Source: Bacillus_BA fengqiuensis (GTDB taxonomy: Bacteria > Bacillota > Bacilli > Bacillales > Bacillaceae_H). From it: DNA of 64,000 nucleotides. Positions 49,700 to 58,474 of the stretch are shown piece after piece. The notes beneath the pieces are model-generated. The model ran no database searches and was not told the DNA's origin. It saw only the letters and a program-made list of their open reading frames with translations. Position numbers and translations under genes: made by a program. The stretch is from the NCBI GenBank assembly GCA_030813035.1, contig JAUSTV010000014.1; one strand, given 5' to 3'. Each line of letters opens with the position of its first letter. Position 1 is the first letter of the stretch.

Positions 49700-50161
49700 A
49701 TGAGCGATTTATTCGGATTTTTTAATGATGAGAAAGAAGAAAGAAATGAGAGAGCGGAAACGGTTGACGATGGAAAGCTGCGTCTTCGTCAAGAAGAGTT
49801 GGATATCTCTAAAGATAGGGTAGAAACAGGAGAGGTAGTCCTGAGCAAAGAAATTGTAGAAGAACAGAAGACAGTTGACGTTCCTGTTACTCATGAGGAA
49901 GTTGTTATTGAGAGGAGAGCCATCGATCATGAATTGAGTGATTCTCCTATCGGTGCTGAAGAAACCATTCACATTCCGGTTAGCGAGGAACGGGTTGAAG
50001 TAGGGAAACACACTGTAGTAACAGGGGAAGTTTCCGCTTATAAGCGCGAAGTGGAAGAAACGAGACACGTAGAAGAAACCTTAAGAAGAGAAGAAGCTCG
50101 TGTAAATACAACCGGTGATGCTCATGTAGTGAATGATGAGGAAGTTCCCCGTTATGTGTAA
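49700..50161 (+). CDS. YsnF/AvaK (DUF2382) domain protein
   Basis: 153 aa. Residues 28-140 form a DUF2382 domain: LRLRQEELDISKDRVETGEV, then KTVDVPVTHEEVVIERRAI and HIPVSEERVEVGKHTVVTGEV. Highly charged, no membrane segment. GGAGGTAACT precedes ATG. DUF2382 proteins are often induced by general stress; mechanism unknown. A second, shorter relative follows at 50364, with a copy of the dispersed repeat and a terminator in between. Confidence 0.8.
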   Translation: MSDLFGFFNDEKEERNERAETVDDGKLRLRQEELDISKDRVETGEVVLSKEIVEEQKTVDVPVTHEEVVIERRAIDHELSDSPIGAEETIHIPVSEERVEVGKHTVVTGEVSAYKREVEETRHVEETLRREEARVNTTGDAHVVNDEEVPRYV

Positions 50162-50167
50162 GATAGT

Positions 50168-50214
50168 AAAACTTCCATCAGCGGGAGTTTGATTGTTCAT
50201 TATTACGGGATAAA
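50168..50214 (+). repeat. Dispersed repeat, copy 3 of 3
   Basis: AAACTTCCATCAGCGGGAG, then a diverged middle and ATTACGGGATAAA. Same length and order as copies 1 and 2 but the most diverged; the second hairpin is weakened. Confidence 0.55.
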
Positions 50215-50227
50215 TTGGAATAAAGAA

Positions 50228-50270
50228 ACACCTCACAAATCATGCTTACGATTTGTGAGGTGTTTTTTCA
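50228..50270 (+). terminator. Terminator between the two DUF2382 genes
   Basis: ACACCTCACAAATC / GATTTGTGAGGTGT, 14-bp stem, TTTTTTC tail. Confidence 0.92.
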
Positions 50271-50363
50271 AAAGCGCTTGAAGGGATGGTTTAGCCCTTA
50301 CTTGACCATGTCACGAGATGGGAAAGCTGCAGCTTATTTGAAGACAATTATGGAGGATGCAAT

Positions 50364-50768
50364 ATGGCAGAGAAATATGACGTACAACTCCAGCTTCGTG
50401 AAGAAGAACTGGACATCTCCAAGAAATGGGTACAAACAGGGGAAGTGACCATACACAAGGAGGTTGTCACTGAGGAAAAAACAATTGTCGTGCCTATAAC
50501 CCGTGAGGAACTTGTAATTGAGAAGAAAGCTCTGGATGCGAAAAAACCGGATGAAATGATTGGACAAGCGGAGACTATCCGAATTCCTATTAGCGAAGAA
50601 CGCATTGAAATTGTCAAACATCCGACGGCTTTAGAAGATGTAACAATTTATAAAAGGCAATTCCAAGAGAATGAGCATGTTGAAGAGACCTTGAAAAAAG
50701 AAAGGGTGCACGTAGAAACGATCGGAAACGCTAAAATTATAGACAAAGAGACCGAAAAGCAGTCCTGA
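50364..50768 (+). CDS. Second YsnF/AvaK (DUF2382) domain protein
   Basis: 134 aa, made up almost entirely of the DUF2382 domain (LQLREEELDISKKWVQTGEV, TIRIPISEERIEIVKHP, VTIYKRQFQENEHVEETL). Clearly a paralogue of the protein at 49700, about half identical in the domain by eye. GGAGG precedes ATG at 7-8 nt. Separated from the first gene by a strong terminator, so it needs its own promoter, which I cannot place. Confidence 0.8.
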   Translation: MAEKYDVQLQLREEELDISKKWVQTGEVTIHKEVVTEEKTIVVPITREELVIEKKALDAKKPDEMIGQAETIRIPISEERIEIVKHPTALEDVTIYKRQFQENEHVEETLKKERVHVETIGNAKIIDKETEKQS

Positions 50769-50774
50769 TTCATC

Positions 50775-50800
50775 TTTTGATAGTGAAAAATACTTCTAAA
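50775..50800 (+). pseudogene. 3' tail of a second DIP1984-like gene
   Basis: The bases encoding FDSEKYF and stop, 24 of 25 bases identical to 41521-41545, stand here without the rest of the gene, followed by the matching terminator. It is the end of a lost paralogue or of a recombination. Confidence 0.6.
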
Positions 50801-50812
50801 TTTTATAAATCA

Positions 50813-50849
50813 AAAAAGAAGTTCCCTTTCCATTTGGAACTTCTTTTTG
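50813..50849 (+). terminator. Terminator (twin of 41829-41863)
   Basis: AGAAGTTCC / GGAACTTCT followed by TTTTGC. It now also ends the second DUF2382 gene. Confidence 0.85.
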
Positions 50850-50976
50850 CTCGGTAAGAAACAGATATCTCCCACTAAGTAGAAAAAAAGTCAAAATCCA
50901 ATTTTATGGTTATAATTGTATTTATTTGTAAAAATAAAATCTGTTCAACCACTTTTGAGCGGGAGGGGAATGAACA

Positions 50977-51297
50977 ATGGATAATATAATCTTAGTTTTG
51001 TATATTCTTATCGTCATAGCGTTAAACATCGGTTTCGTCACTCTTTATAAAAAGAAAAGATTCAGTTTGATGTTCTCGGGAATCATCATGTCGATACTTG
51101 CCCCGATACTTGGTTTTTCAAGCGGCGCCTTGTTTTATCGCTTCTATGACTGGAGTTCGGGTGGAAGCGGCGAGGGGGCTGCTTACGGAGGTGCCACCAT
51201 TGGATTGGGCGTTTTACTAAACGGCTTTCTACTGATTATGGTTGGATTTGCTTTATGGGTATGGAGAGCCTTCACATCCAAAAATAAGGGGGCTTAA
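50977..51297 (+). CDS. Small membrane protein, 106 aa
   Basis: Three hydrophobic segments (residues 3-23, 31-52 and 71-98) with a Gly/Ser-rich loop (SSGGSGEGAAYGGATIGLG) between the second and third. GGGAGGGG precedes ATG by about 11 nt. Family not recognised; function unknown. Confidence 0.6.
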   Translation: MDNIILVLYILIVIALNIGFVTLYKKKRFSLMFSGIIMSILAPILGFSSGALFYRFYDWSSGGSGEGAAYGGATIGLGVLLNGFLLIMVGFALWVWRAFTSKNKGA

Positions 51298-51597
51298 TTC
51301 GAATACATGATAAAACTAAATTACTTTCCTTATCATTTGACTAGAATCATCCAGTATATGACGAGTTACTACTAATAGAGAAAAAGGTAAAATATGAATC
51401 AAAAGTGGGAGGGAAATATGCTTTTCCGTTTATCCTCCTCAAAGGCCTAGTCATGGAAATCCAAGGATTCTGCGACTAGGTCTTTCTTACTTTCTTACAT
51501 ATCATTCTTATACGTATCAAGGTTAGATTCTTCCAGCTTTCAATAGCCCTTTACGGGGAATTCTTGTATGCTTGATAATGTATAAGGGGGAATCAAA
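51298..51597. other. Intergenic region
   Basis: Contains the terminator at 51444-51486 and upstream sequence of the yndGHJ operon. Nothing else recognised. Confidence 0.35.
51444..51486 (+). terminator. Terminator-like hairpin
   Basis: CCTAGTC / GACTAGG with a 21-nt loop and TCTTTCTT tail. Confidence 0.6.
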
Positions 51598-52503
51598 ATG
51601 AAAAAACAGGAGCCCATTTATGTTCAGACAGAAATCGGAACGTCGATGGAGGAAATTTGGGAGTATACGCAAAATCCTGATTTGCATACGGAGTGGGATG
51701 TTCGTTTTACTGACATTTCATATCTCAAACGGCAGGAAGGTGAAGCGCAGCGCTTTTTATATAAAACGAACATCGGGTTCGGGCTTGAGATCGCGGGAAA
51801 GGGGGAAACGGCTGGAGAGATACAGAAAGAGATGGGAGAACGAGTATCTTCATTAAAATTCTGGACGGATCATCCGTTATCTCTCATTCGAACGGGAAGG
51901 GGATATTGGAAATATTCCCCGAAAGGCGATCGGATAGTGTTTGAGACTCAGTACGATTATGAAACGAACTTCGGGAAAATGGGTAAGGTAATCGATTCCT
52001 ATGTATTTCGTCCGATGTTGGGATGGGCTACGGCCTGGAGCTTTAGCTCTCTTAAATTATGGTTGGAAAAAGGGTATCACCCCCGATTGACTTTACAGAA
52101 GACGCTGACGTACTGGATCGTTTGTTTTCTGCTGGCATTTGTTTGGATTTATCAAGGACTCGTTCCAAAAGTGCTTGCTGTTCACCCGGAGGAAGTGGGG
52201 ATGCTGTCGTCTTTAGTCAGCTTGCCGATCGATCCAGCTCCGGCCGTTCAATGGATCGGCTTTACGGAAATCCTGTTTGGCTTTATATGGCTGCTGCCGT
52301 TTCCGAAACGAAAGCTGTTTATTGGACACATCATCCTTATAGGCCTCTTGACCGTTTCGGCCTGGATGGCCAATCCGCAAAGCGTCGTTCATCCGTTCAA
52401 CCCGATTACGTTAAATGCGGCACTTATTCTTTTATCTTTGATCGGATACATAAGTGGCAGTGACTTGCCTTCAGTCAGATATTGCAAGAGAAAAAGGGGG
52501 TGA
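51598..52503 (+). CDS. yndG: YndG-like: SRPBCC domain fused to DoxX-like membrane part
   Basis: 301 aa. Residues 1-155 look like a START/SRPBCC ligand-binding fold (YVQTEIGTSMEEIWEYTQNPDLHTEWD opening); residues 170-295 hold four membrane helices of the DoxX-like type (YWIVCFLLAFVWIYQGLVPK, FTEILFGFIWLLPF). AAGGGGGAA precedes ATG. First gene of a three-gene operon with yndH and yndJ as in B. subtilis; function of the operon is unknown. Confidence 0.8.
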   Translation: MKKQEPIYVQTEIGTSMEEIWEYTQNPDLHTEWDVRFTDISYLKRQEGEAQRFLYKTNIGFGLEIAGKGETAGEIQKEMGERVSSLKFWTDHPLSLIRTGRGYWKYSPKGDRIVFETQYDYETNFGKMGKVIDSYVFRPMLGWATAWSFSSLKLWLEKGYHPRLTLQKTLTYWIVCFLLAFVWIYQGLVPKVLAVHPEEVGMLSSLVSLPIDPAPAVQWIGFTEILFGFIWLLPFPKRKLFIGHIILIGLLTVSAWMANPQSVVHPFNPITLNAALILLSLIGYISGSDLPSVRYCKRKRG

Positions 52504-52508
52504 GGACA

Positions 52509-53132
52509 TTGCCATCCATTTATCGAACCATCCTCGGAGATTCTTACGAAAAACTGCATCCGAAACTCCAGCAGCGTTATGACATAACCGAACAAAAAGA
52601 CTTTCGTGGTGCAGGAAAGATGGATGAAATCGCAGGGGGCTCTGTTTGGATCAGGCCATTTTTCCGATTGGGGGCCAAGCGCCGTTTATTTTTTCCGGAA
52701 AGAGGCAAAGACATTCCGTTCACCATTTATAATGGGGTATCGATAAACGAAGAAGGGAAAACGCTGGTGAAGTGGAATCGTGCTTTTACTTTTGGGCGAA
52801 AACGTCGTTTTTTCGATGCGGTGATGTATTTAAATGAGGAACAAGATGAAATCATTGATTATTTCGGCCAGCCGCCGCTTCTTGTATCCACTCTTTCCTT
52901 CTATGTGGATGATCAGGGGAGCATGAACATTTCATCAAAGAAGCAATGGCTGCACTTATTCGGAAAAAACATTCCTCTGCCTAAATCTTTTTACGGAGAA
53001 GCGAGGATTATAGAATCATTTGATGACGAACAAAACTGTTTCCGGATTAAGGTCGAGGTCCGAAATCCTTTAGTCGGTACGCTTTTTTCGTACAATGGCA
53101 CTTTTACTGAAATGGAACGTGATTCAAAATGA
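52509..53132 (+). CDS. yndH: YndH-like DUF4166 protein
   Basis: 207 aa with the DUF4166 pattern: SIYRTILGDSYEKLHPKLQQRY at the N-terminus, FFRLGAKRRLFFPERGKDIPF, and a C-terminal beta-rich half. No membrane helix. TTG 52509 follows GGGGGTGAGG; the in-frame ATG at 52482 lies inside yndG and has no ribosome site. Ends with a 4-base overlap (ATGA) with yndJ. Confidence 0.8.
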   Translation: MPSIYRTILGDSYEKLHPKLQQRYDITEQKDFRGAGKMDEIAGGSVWIRPFFRLGAKRRLFFPERGKDIPFTIYNGVSINEEGKTLVKWNRAFTFGRKRRFFDAVMYLNEEQDEIIDYFGQPPLLVSTLSFYVDDQGSMNISSKKQWLHLFGKNIPLPKSFYGEARIIESFDDEQNCFRIKVEVRNPLVGTLFSYNGTFTEMERDSK

Positions 53133-54757
53133 AACGGAACGTGGTAATCGGAATTATTTTTTATCTTTTGTATTTAATAATTGGTTGGTCGCAGCTTTAC
53201 ATCGTGGAGGCCCTTGTTTTATTATCCGTTCTTGTGTTCGTTCCTTTAGTTTTCATGATGATTGACAAGGATAGGAGAGATGGAACGACTATACCGCTGG
53301 CCCGATTCAGCTCACGGTTGTACCCGTATGCCGCACTCGGTGCGATGCTGGCTTTTTTGGCGAATATACCCGTGTTTACGGCGGTCTGGTTTATGTATAC
53401 GGGACTAATCGCTTTGTTCGGCGTGAGCCGTTTGTTGGAGAGAGGAAGAAAACCGCTCGAGGAATTATCCATCGACAGCGGCCTCATCTATTTAAGTTTG
53501 GGCGGTTTTTGGTTCTTTGCCTATGCGGCGGATATACAAGTGCTGCATTTCACAAAGTTAACCATTTTATTGACGGCCATCCATTTTCATTATTCGGCTT
53601 TCATTCTGCCCATCCTTGCCGGATTTTTAGGAAGGAAGCTTACAGGTAACCGGAAATGGTACACTCTCATGACGCTCGTCATCATTCTATCGCCTTTGGC
53701 GGTTGCCATCGGTATTACCTATTCACGGCTTATCGAGTTTTTGGCGGTGCTCATCTATGTTGCGGCCCTTTATGCCCATGGCTTTTTTATTTTTCGAACC
53801 GCTTTTCGGAAAAGGGCAGCTAAAATCCTGCTTTCTTTCTCAGCCGCAGTCCTTCTTGCGACGATCTCCTTTTCCTTGATATACGCATACGGAAGGGTTC
53901 AAGAAAGCGTGACGCTCACCATTTCGGAGATGATTTTCATCCATGGAACCGTCAATGCGTTTGGCGTTGTTTTGCCGGCCTTGGTCGGATGGCTCATTGA
54001 AGGTCCGGATTCTTCTTCCCATTCTTATTACGGAAAGCCGTTGAGCCGAGTGTTTGGTACAAGGATCATCGGAAGTGATTTTTTATTACGAAAGCAATTG
54101 ATAGACGACAAGGCGTATAGTGGTCTTATTGATCGAATGAAGGATTTCTCCTCGAACGAGTTTGATGAAAATCGGCTTTCACCTGGCATCGCCGATTTCT
54201 ATGAACAGACGGAGAGCTATGAATTGGAGGCGAATATTCACTGGGCAGCCTGGTTCAGGCCGATTGCCTTCATTTATCAACTTATAAGCGAGCGTATCGG
54301 GCAAATTCATCTAGGAATGGGTGGCGCATGGGAGCGAATGGACGGGTCCATTATTGGGGTGAAGTCAGAAACGGACGGAAGAAGCTGTGTCAGGGCTTGG
54401 TTGAGGAAAAATGAAAGCGGGGAAACCATTTTTGCCGCTCTTTACTCCCAACATCAATATGGAAATGAAACATACATGAACATCGCCTTGCCGCTTCCTT
54501 ATTCGAATATGACCGGTATTCTAAAGCCATACAACGATCAAAACCGCCTTGTATTAACAAGTGTTTTAAGAAAGCAGGGGGCAGGAGATGAAGGTATCTA
54601 TTTGCATACCTCAATATTTACGATTCGTTTGCCTCTGGCGGAAACGTTTTTCATCAAAGAAGAACAAAAGGGACTTTTGACTGCACATCATCACATGTGG
54701 ATATTTGGAAAAAAAATTCTCGAAATTGATTACAACATAAAAAAACGAGTGGAATGA
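53129..54757 (+). CDS. yndJ: YndJ-like membrane protein
   Basis: 542 aa. Residues 1-290 contain about nine transmembrane helices; the remaining 250 residues form a soluble domain resembling the DUF4166/lipid-binding fold of the upstream gene products (MKDFSSNEFDENRLSPGIAD onward). Matches the YndJ family. Overlaps yndH by 4 bases. A terminator follows immediately, closing the operon. Confidence 0.82.
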   Translation: MKRNVVIGIIFYLLYLIIGWSQLYIVEALVLLSVLVFVPLVFMMIDKDRRDGTTIPLARFSSRLYPYAALGAMLAFLANIPVFTAVWFMYTGLIALFGVSRLLERGRKPLEELSIDSGLIYLSLGGFWFFAYAADIQVLHFTKLTILLTAIHFHYSAFILPILAGFLGRKLTGNRKWYTLMTLVIILSPLAVAIGITYSRLIEFLAVLIYVAALYAHGFFIFRTAFRKRAAKILLSFSAAVLLATISFSLIYAYGRVQESVTLTISEMIFIHGTVNAFGVVLPALVGWLIEGPDSSSHSYYGKPLSRVFGTRIIGSDFLLRKQLIDDKAYSGLIDRMKDFSSNEFDENRLSPGIADFYEQTESYELEANIHWAAWFRPIAFIYQLISERIGQIHLGMGGAWERMDGSIIGVKSETDGRSCVRAWLRKNESGETIFAALYSQHQYGNETYMNIALPLPYSNMTGILKPYNDQNRLVLTSVLRKQGAGDEGIYLHTSIFTIRLPLAETFFIKEEQKGLLTAHHHMWIFGKKILEIDYNIKKRVE

Positions 54758-54760
54758 ATT

Positions 54761-54800
54761 TAAAGGGGCATGGATCCAAACATCCATGTCCCTTTAATGT
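54761..54800 (+). terminator. Terminator of the yndGHJ operon
   Basis: TAAAGGGGCATGGAT / ATCCATGTCCCTTTA, 15-bp arms, 6-nt loop. Confidence 0.85.
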
Positions 54801-54904
54801 ATTAACTAATCAATTCAAAGAAAAATTACTTTATATCCTTATATTGGTAGAATAAACTAAAAGAAGGTTTAAATTAACATTTTAGTAAGGGGTAGAATGA
54901 TAGA

Positions 54905-55720
54905 ATGATCAAGCCGGCAGAAAAAGATGAGATGTCCAACATGATTGAACAGCATTTAATTAAACACTGGATGTATTTGAAACAGACGGAAGGAAGCGTT
55001 TATGTCGATGAAGCCGATTTTAAATATATTGCGGCACCTCCATATAACCGGGTACTATATGCGGATTGGCTTAATCGAGGAACAAAGGATCAAGAAATGG
55101 AAATCAATCGATTACTTGAACAATATGACGGGGAGGGAGATCCTCTCATGTGGATTATCGGTCCTTCAACAAAACCGAGCGATATCGATCGGACCTTAAC
55201 AAAAATGGGATTTGAACATCTCCAAAATTGGACGGGAATGGCCATCCATCTAACCGGCCACTCGTTCAAAAAGAACGATCGTGATGATTTTGAGTTCAAA
55301 CAGGTGACGAGTGCCGAGGATTTGAAAAAATGGGTAGATGTGTATATCGATGGATATCAAAAACCGGCAGCGGGGAAAGAGGCCATCTTCAATCGGTTTG
55401 GACAAATCATTCATAAGAAGCAAAAGGAATATCGCTTGTATTTGGGTCTTTATAAGGGTGAACCCGCTGTAGTTGGTACATTATTTTTGGACGGTGGCAT
55501 TGCGGGTTTGTACTGTATCGCGACTGCTTCAGACATGCGAAGAAAGGGTTTAGCAAATGTTTATTTACAAAATTTGCTTAGTGAAGCTTGTAAGCAAGGA
55601 GCCACCCATTGCATTCTCCATGCGACAGAGGCTGGAAAACCGGCTTACGAAAAGTTAGGCTTTCGATTACACTGTGCGTTTCAAGTTTATTTATATAAAG
55701 ATAACCATTCTTTCGGGTAA
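54905..55720 (+). CDS. GNAT family acetyltransferase
   Basis: 271 aa. The C-terminal 130 residues carry the GNAT fold (LYLGLYKGEPAVVGTLFLDGGIAGLYCIAT, acetyl-CoA loop DMRRKGLANVYLQNLLSEA, HATEAGKPAYEKLGF). The N-terminal 130 residues are a degenerate second GNAT-like half (ADFKYIAAPPYNRVLYADW, DPLMWIIGPSTKPSD). Such two-half proteins are common in bacilli; substrate unknown. AAGGGGTAG precedes ATG. Confidence 0.82.
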   Translation: MIKPAEKDEMSNMIEQHLIKHWMYLKQTEGSVYVDEADFKYIAAPPYNRVLYADWLNRGTKDQEMEINRLLEQYDGEGDPLMWIIGPSTKPSDIDRTLTKMGFEHLQNWTGMAIHLTGHSFKKNDRDDFEFKQVTSAEDLKKWVDVYIDGYQKPAAGKEAIFNRFGQIIHKKQKEYRLYLGLYKGEPAVVGTLFLDGGIAGLYCIATASDMRRKGLANVYLQNLLSEACKQGATHCILHATEAGKPAYEKLGFRLHCAFQVYLYKDNHSFG

Positions 55721-55870
55721 TAAAGCTTGGGAGAAAAGTGACAGCGGATGTTGATTTTCTATTTCAAACCATTACTATGGACCTCTATTTCAATAACATG
55801 CAACATTTTGCCGAGTGGCTGCGTTTTATATGTTGAAAAGGGTGTTTCAGTTCACAAATGGAGGTCGAAA

Positions 55871-56974
55871 ATGAAGAAAATTAGTTTACTAGTCATAACG
55901 TGTATGTTTTTAGTAGGCTTGATGATTCCGAGTTTTACTCATGTTCAAGCGTCCGTCTCGTTTAAAGATGTACCAAGCAGCCACTGGGCGAAGAAAGAAA
56001 TTGATTATACAGCAGCTAACGGCATTATTAAAGGCTATCAGGATGGTACGTTCAAACCGAATAATGAGGTGACGAATGCCCAGGTCGCTTTAATGCTGGT
56101 AAGGGCCCTAAAGTTAAACACAAACAACCGACCCAATCCGAATTTGACAGACGTGACTCCTGCGTATCACGCGTATAAAGAAATTGCGACGGTCATGGAT
56201 GAAGGCATTTTCCCAAAAGGAAAAACATTCAATCCTAATGCGCCTATCACAAGGGAGGCGATGGCAAGAGCCCTTGCCAATGCTTTCAAGCTGCAAGGGA
56301 ACGGCGGCATTTATTTTACGGATGTTGCGACATCATACTGGGCCTACCCGTACATCATGAAAATTGCTGTCAATGATGTGACAATCGGATACAGCGACGG
56401 TACGTTTAAACCGAAAAATAAGGTCACACGCGCCCAATTTTCGGCATTTGTTGCCCGTTCATTGGATAAGTCGTTCAAGCCCCGTCCAGAAGATCGGGTG
56501 GTGACGCTTGGATTGAAACTAGATTCTCAAAGAACATATGTATATAACTATTTTGATTATACGGGGGAAGCCAAAAAGGCAACATGGACTTTCAACGGCA
56601 CAGAAGGCGGTCAGGATATTTGGAAAGCGGTGTATGAGAATAATCAAGGACAGTCCGCTCAGCATTATACTTATACAGAGAATGCAAAAGGTGTGACGGT
56701 TGGATTTTATCAAGCCGATTCCGGTTTGCACATCCCATATCCATTAACATTCAATAAAAAATGGACCGTCCATCAGGAAGGCATGCCATCGAACTATGTC
56801 GTCACCAATATGGCCAAAACCGTTACCACTCCGGCAGGTACATTTTATGATGTGATTGAAATCAAGAATTACGATGGCTACTACTATTATTACGCTCAAG
56901 GGTTAGGTCATATTATGACGGTGGATGCGACGCAAAAAACATCTAAGAAAATCATGGAATTAGTGAAATTTTGA
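55871..56974 (+). CDS. S-layer homology (SLH) domain surface protein
   Basis: 367 aa secreted protein. Signal peptide residues 1-27 (MKKISLLVITCMFLVGLMIP...VQA). Three SLH domains: FKDVPSSHWAKKEIDY...GTFKPNNEVTNAQ (31-85), LTDVTPAYHAYKEI...PITREAM (92-150), FTDVATSYWAYPYI...GTFKPKNKVTRAQF (158-212); these bind pyruvylated cell-wall polymer. The C-terminal 150 residues are a beta-rich domain of unknown function. GGAGG precedes ATG 55871. Two broken relatives occur at 2013 and 30578. Confidence 0.88.
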   Translation: MKKISLLVITCMFLVGLMIPSFTHVQASVSFKDVPSSHWAKKEIDYTAANGIIKGYQDGTFKPNNEVTNAQVALMLVRALKLNTNNRPNPNLTDVTPAYHAYKEIATVMDEGIFPKGKTFNPNAPITREAMARALANAFKLQGNGGIYFTDVATSYWAYPYIMKIAVNDVTIGYSDGTFKPKNKVTRAQFSAFVARSLDKSFKPRPEDRVVTLGLKLDSQRTYVYNYFDYTGEAKKATWTFNGTEGGQDIWKAVYENNQGQSAQHYTYTENAKGVTVGFYQADSGLHIPYPLTFNKKWTVHQEGMPSNYVVTNMAKTVTTPAGTFYDVIEIKNYDGYYYYYAQGLGHIMTVDATQKTSKKIMELVKF

Positions 56975-57011
56975 CAGGCGCTGTTTCAATTCCATAATTA
57001 GCTATAAATTA

Positions 57012-57045
57012 TAACCACGTTCCTATAAAGGGCGTGGTTTTTTTT
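57012..57045 (+). terminator. Terminator of the SLH gene
   Basis: AACCACG / CGTGGTT followed by TTTTTT. Confidence 0.88.
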
Positions 57046-57261
57046 ACGTAAAAAGATCGATTGACTTCGTTTTTCCCTATTACCATAGAATCAATATAAA
57101 AAAATATTTATTTCCCCCCCATAAAAGTTACCAATAGAGCGAAATATTATGAAGGTTGCCATATTTTACTCCTTGATTATCTGTTAGAGGGTGCATGGAG
57201 GATATGGCATGGTTCAATTTATCTAATAGATATAGCAGAAGATGAAGCAATATGGGGGTCA

Positions 57262-58338
57262 ATGAACATGAAAGCAACTATGACATTTGAAAGTCCAAAT
57301 AAGATTGGAATGACGAGAGAAGAGTATAGAAAAATCGTCGAAGAATTGCAGAAACGAAACATGAAATCAAAAATTGTGAAAATCATCAATGTGACAACGC
57401 AATGGGTGAAAGGAAAGCTGCGAAAAGTCGTATTGGTTGCGGTCATTCTCGCCAACGGGCTATTTGCCACACAAGCCTTTGCCTGCGAGGAATACACGGT
57501 ACAGGCTGGAGACAGCTGGGGCAAGCTCTCCAACCGCACCGGTTTTACGATCGAGTACTTAAAACAAATTAACGGAAAAGAAACCAACTTTTTAAAGGCC
57601 GGGGAAATCGTCGTTTTGCCAAGTATGGAGGAATACCTGGCGGATGTAGAAGCAGGCGGAACGCCAAATCCTTCTATTTTGATCAAACATCCGCCTGTTT
57701 CCAAGGAAAATGGCCAACCATCCACAGAGAAAAATGACAATCACCAAAAAACGGCGGCAGCAACACAAATTCATATTGTTCAAAAAGGCGACAGCCTATG
57801 GAAAATTGCGAAAAAGTATCAAACAACGATCGAATCGATTATGCAATACAATGAATTTACTTCAACAACGTTAATGCCTGGACAAAAAATTATCATTCAT
57901 CATCCAAAACAAGTCGATCAAACCGAAAAGAATCCGAATGTCGACTCTTCAAATAAGGAACAAAGTGCAGGAGAAAAGCCGGCTATTCAAAGCGAACAAA
58001 CGTATAGCGTGAAAAAGGGCGATAACTTGTGGAAAATCGCCAGGGCCCACCAGACAACGGTCGAAAAGATCATGAAAGATAATCAGCTGACGTCAACGAA
58101 ACTTAAAATCGACCAAAAGCTTGTCATCAAGCACGGGAATTTCAAAAGCGTGACCGCCAAAATGACCGATATCGGAGATCCGACGACGGTTTATTTAACA
58201 CAGGAAGACGGAAAAGAATTGATTCTTCAAATCCCTTACGGCAAAGAATGGGAGTTTCAGCTGCTCAGAGGGAAGAAAATCAATGTAACCTATATCGAGC
58301 ACCACGAAGGTGTAGGGAAGCTCGTTCAGTATAAATGA
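57262..58338 (+). CDS. LysM-repeat protein with three LysM domains
   Basis: 358 aa. After a cytosolic-looking 50-residue head, residues 55-75 form a hydrophobic signal/anchor helix (VVLVAVILANGLFATQAFAC), then LysM 1 (EEYTVQAGDSWGKLSNRTGF, 76-118), LysM 2 (HIVQKGDSLWKIAKKYQTT, about 172-215), LysM 3 (YSVKKGDNLWKIARAHQTT, about 248-292), with charged linkers and a short C-terminal beta domain. It would bind peptidoglycan outside the membrane. GGGGGTC precedes ATG 57262; a start at the second Met is possible. Confidence 0.82.
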   Translation: MNMKATMTFESPNKIGMTREEYRKIVEELQKRNMKSKIVKIINVTTQWVKGKLRKVVLVAVILANGLFATQAFACEEYTVQAGDSWGKLSNRTGFTIEYLKQINGKETNFLKAGEIVVLPSMEEYLADVEAGGTPNPSILIKHPPVSKENGQPSTEKNDNHQKTAAATQIHIVQKGDSLWKIAKKYQTTIESIMQYNEFTSTTLMPGQKIIIHHPKQVDQTEKNPNVDSSNKEQSAGEKPAIQSEQTYSVKKGDNLWKIARAHQTTVEKIMKDNQLTSTKLKIDQKLVIKHGNFKSVTAKMTDIGDPTTVYLTQEDGKELILQIPYGKEWEFQLLRGKKINVTYIEHHEGVGKLVQYK

Positions 58339-58340
58339 TG

Positions 58341-58371
58341 GGGAAGCCTTAAAGGGCTTCCCTCATTATTT
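58341..58371 (+). terminator. Terminator of the LysM gene
   Basis: GGGAAGCC / GGCTTCCC followed by TCATTATTT. Confidence 0.75.
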
Positions 58372-58441
58372 GTACATGACATTTGTCATACCTTGTACAT
58401 GACGGTTGCTACTGCAAAGGTTGTTTTTTCTTCTTTATAAT
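58371..58441 (+). promoter_or_regulatory. des promoter region with probable DesR sites
   Basis: A perfect palindrome ATGACATTTGTCAT (58376-58389) lies within a direct repeat of TGTACATGAC (58371-58380 and 58394-58403, 23-bp period). A -10 box TATAAT is at 58436-58441 with no good -35, as expected of an activated promoter. DesR-P binds two sites just upstream of des in B. subtilis; DesR is encoded nearby. Site identity is inferred. Confidence 0.65.
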
Positions 58442-58474
58442 TAGCAATAGCAAATAAGGAAGGGAAAAATACAC

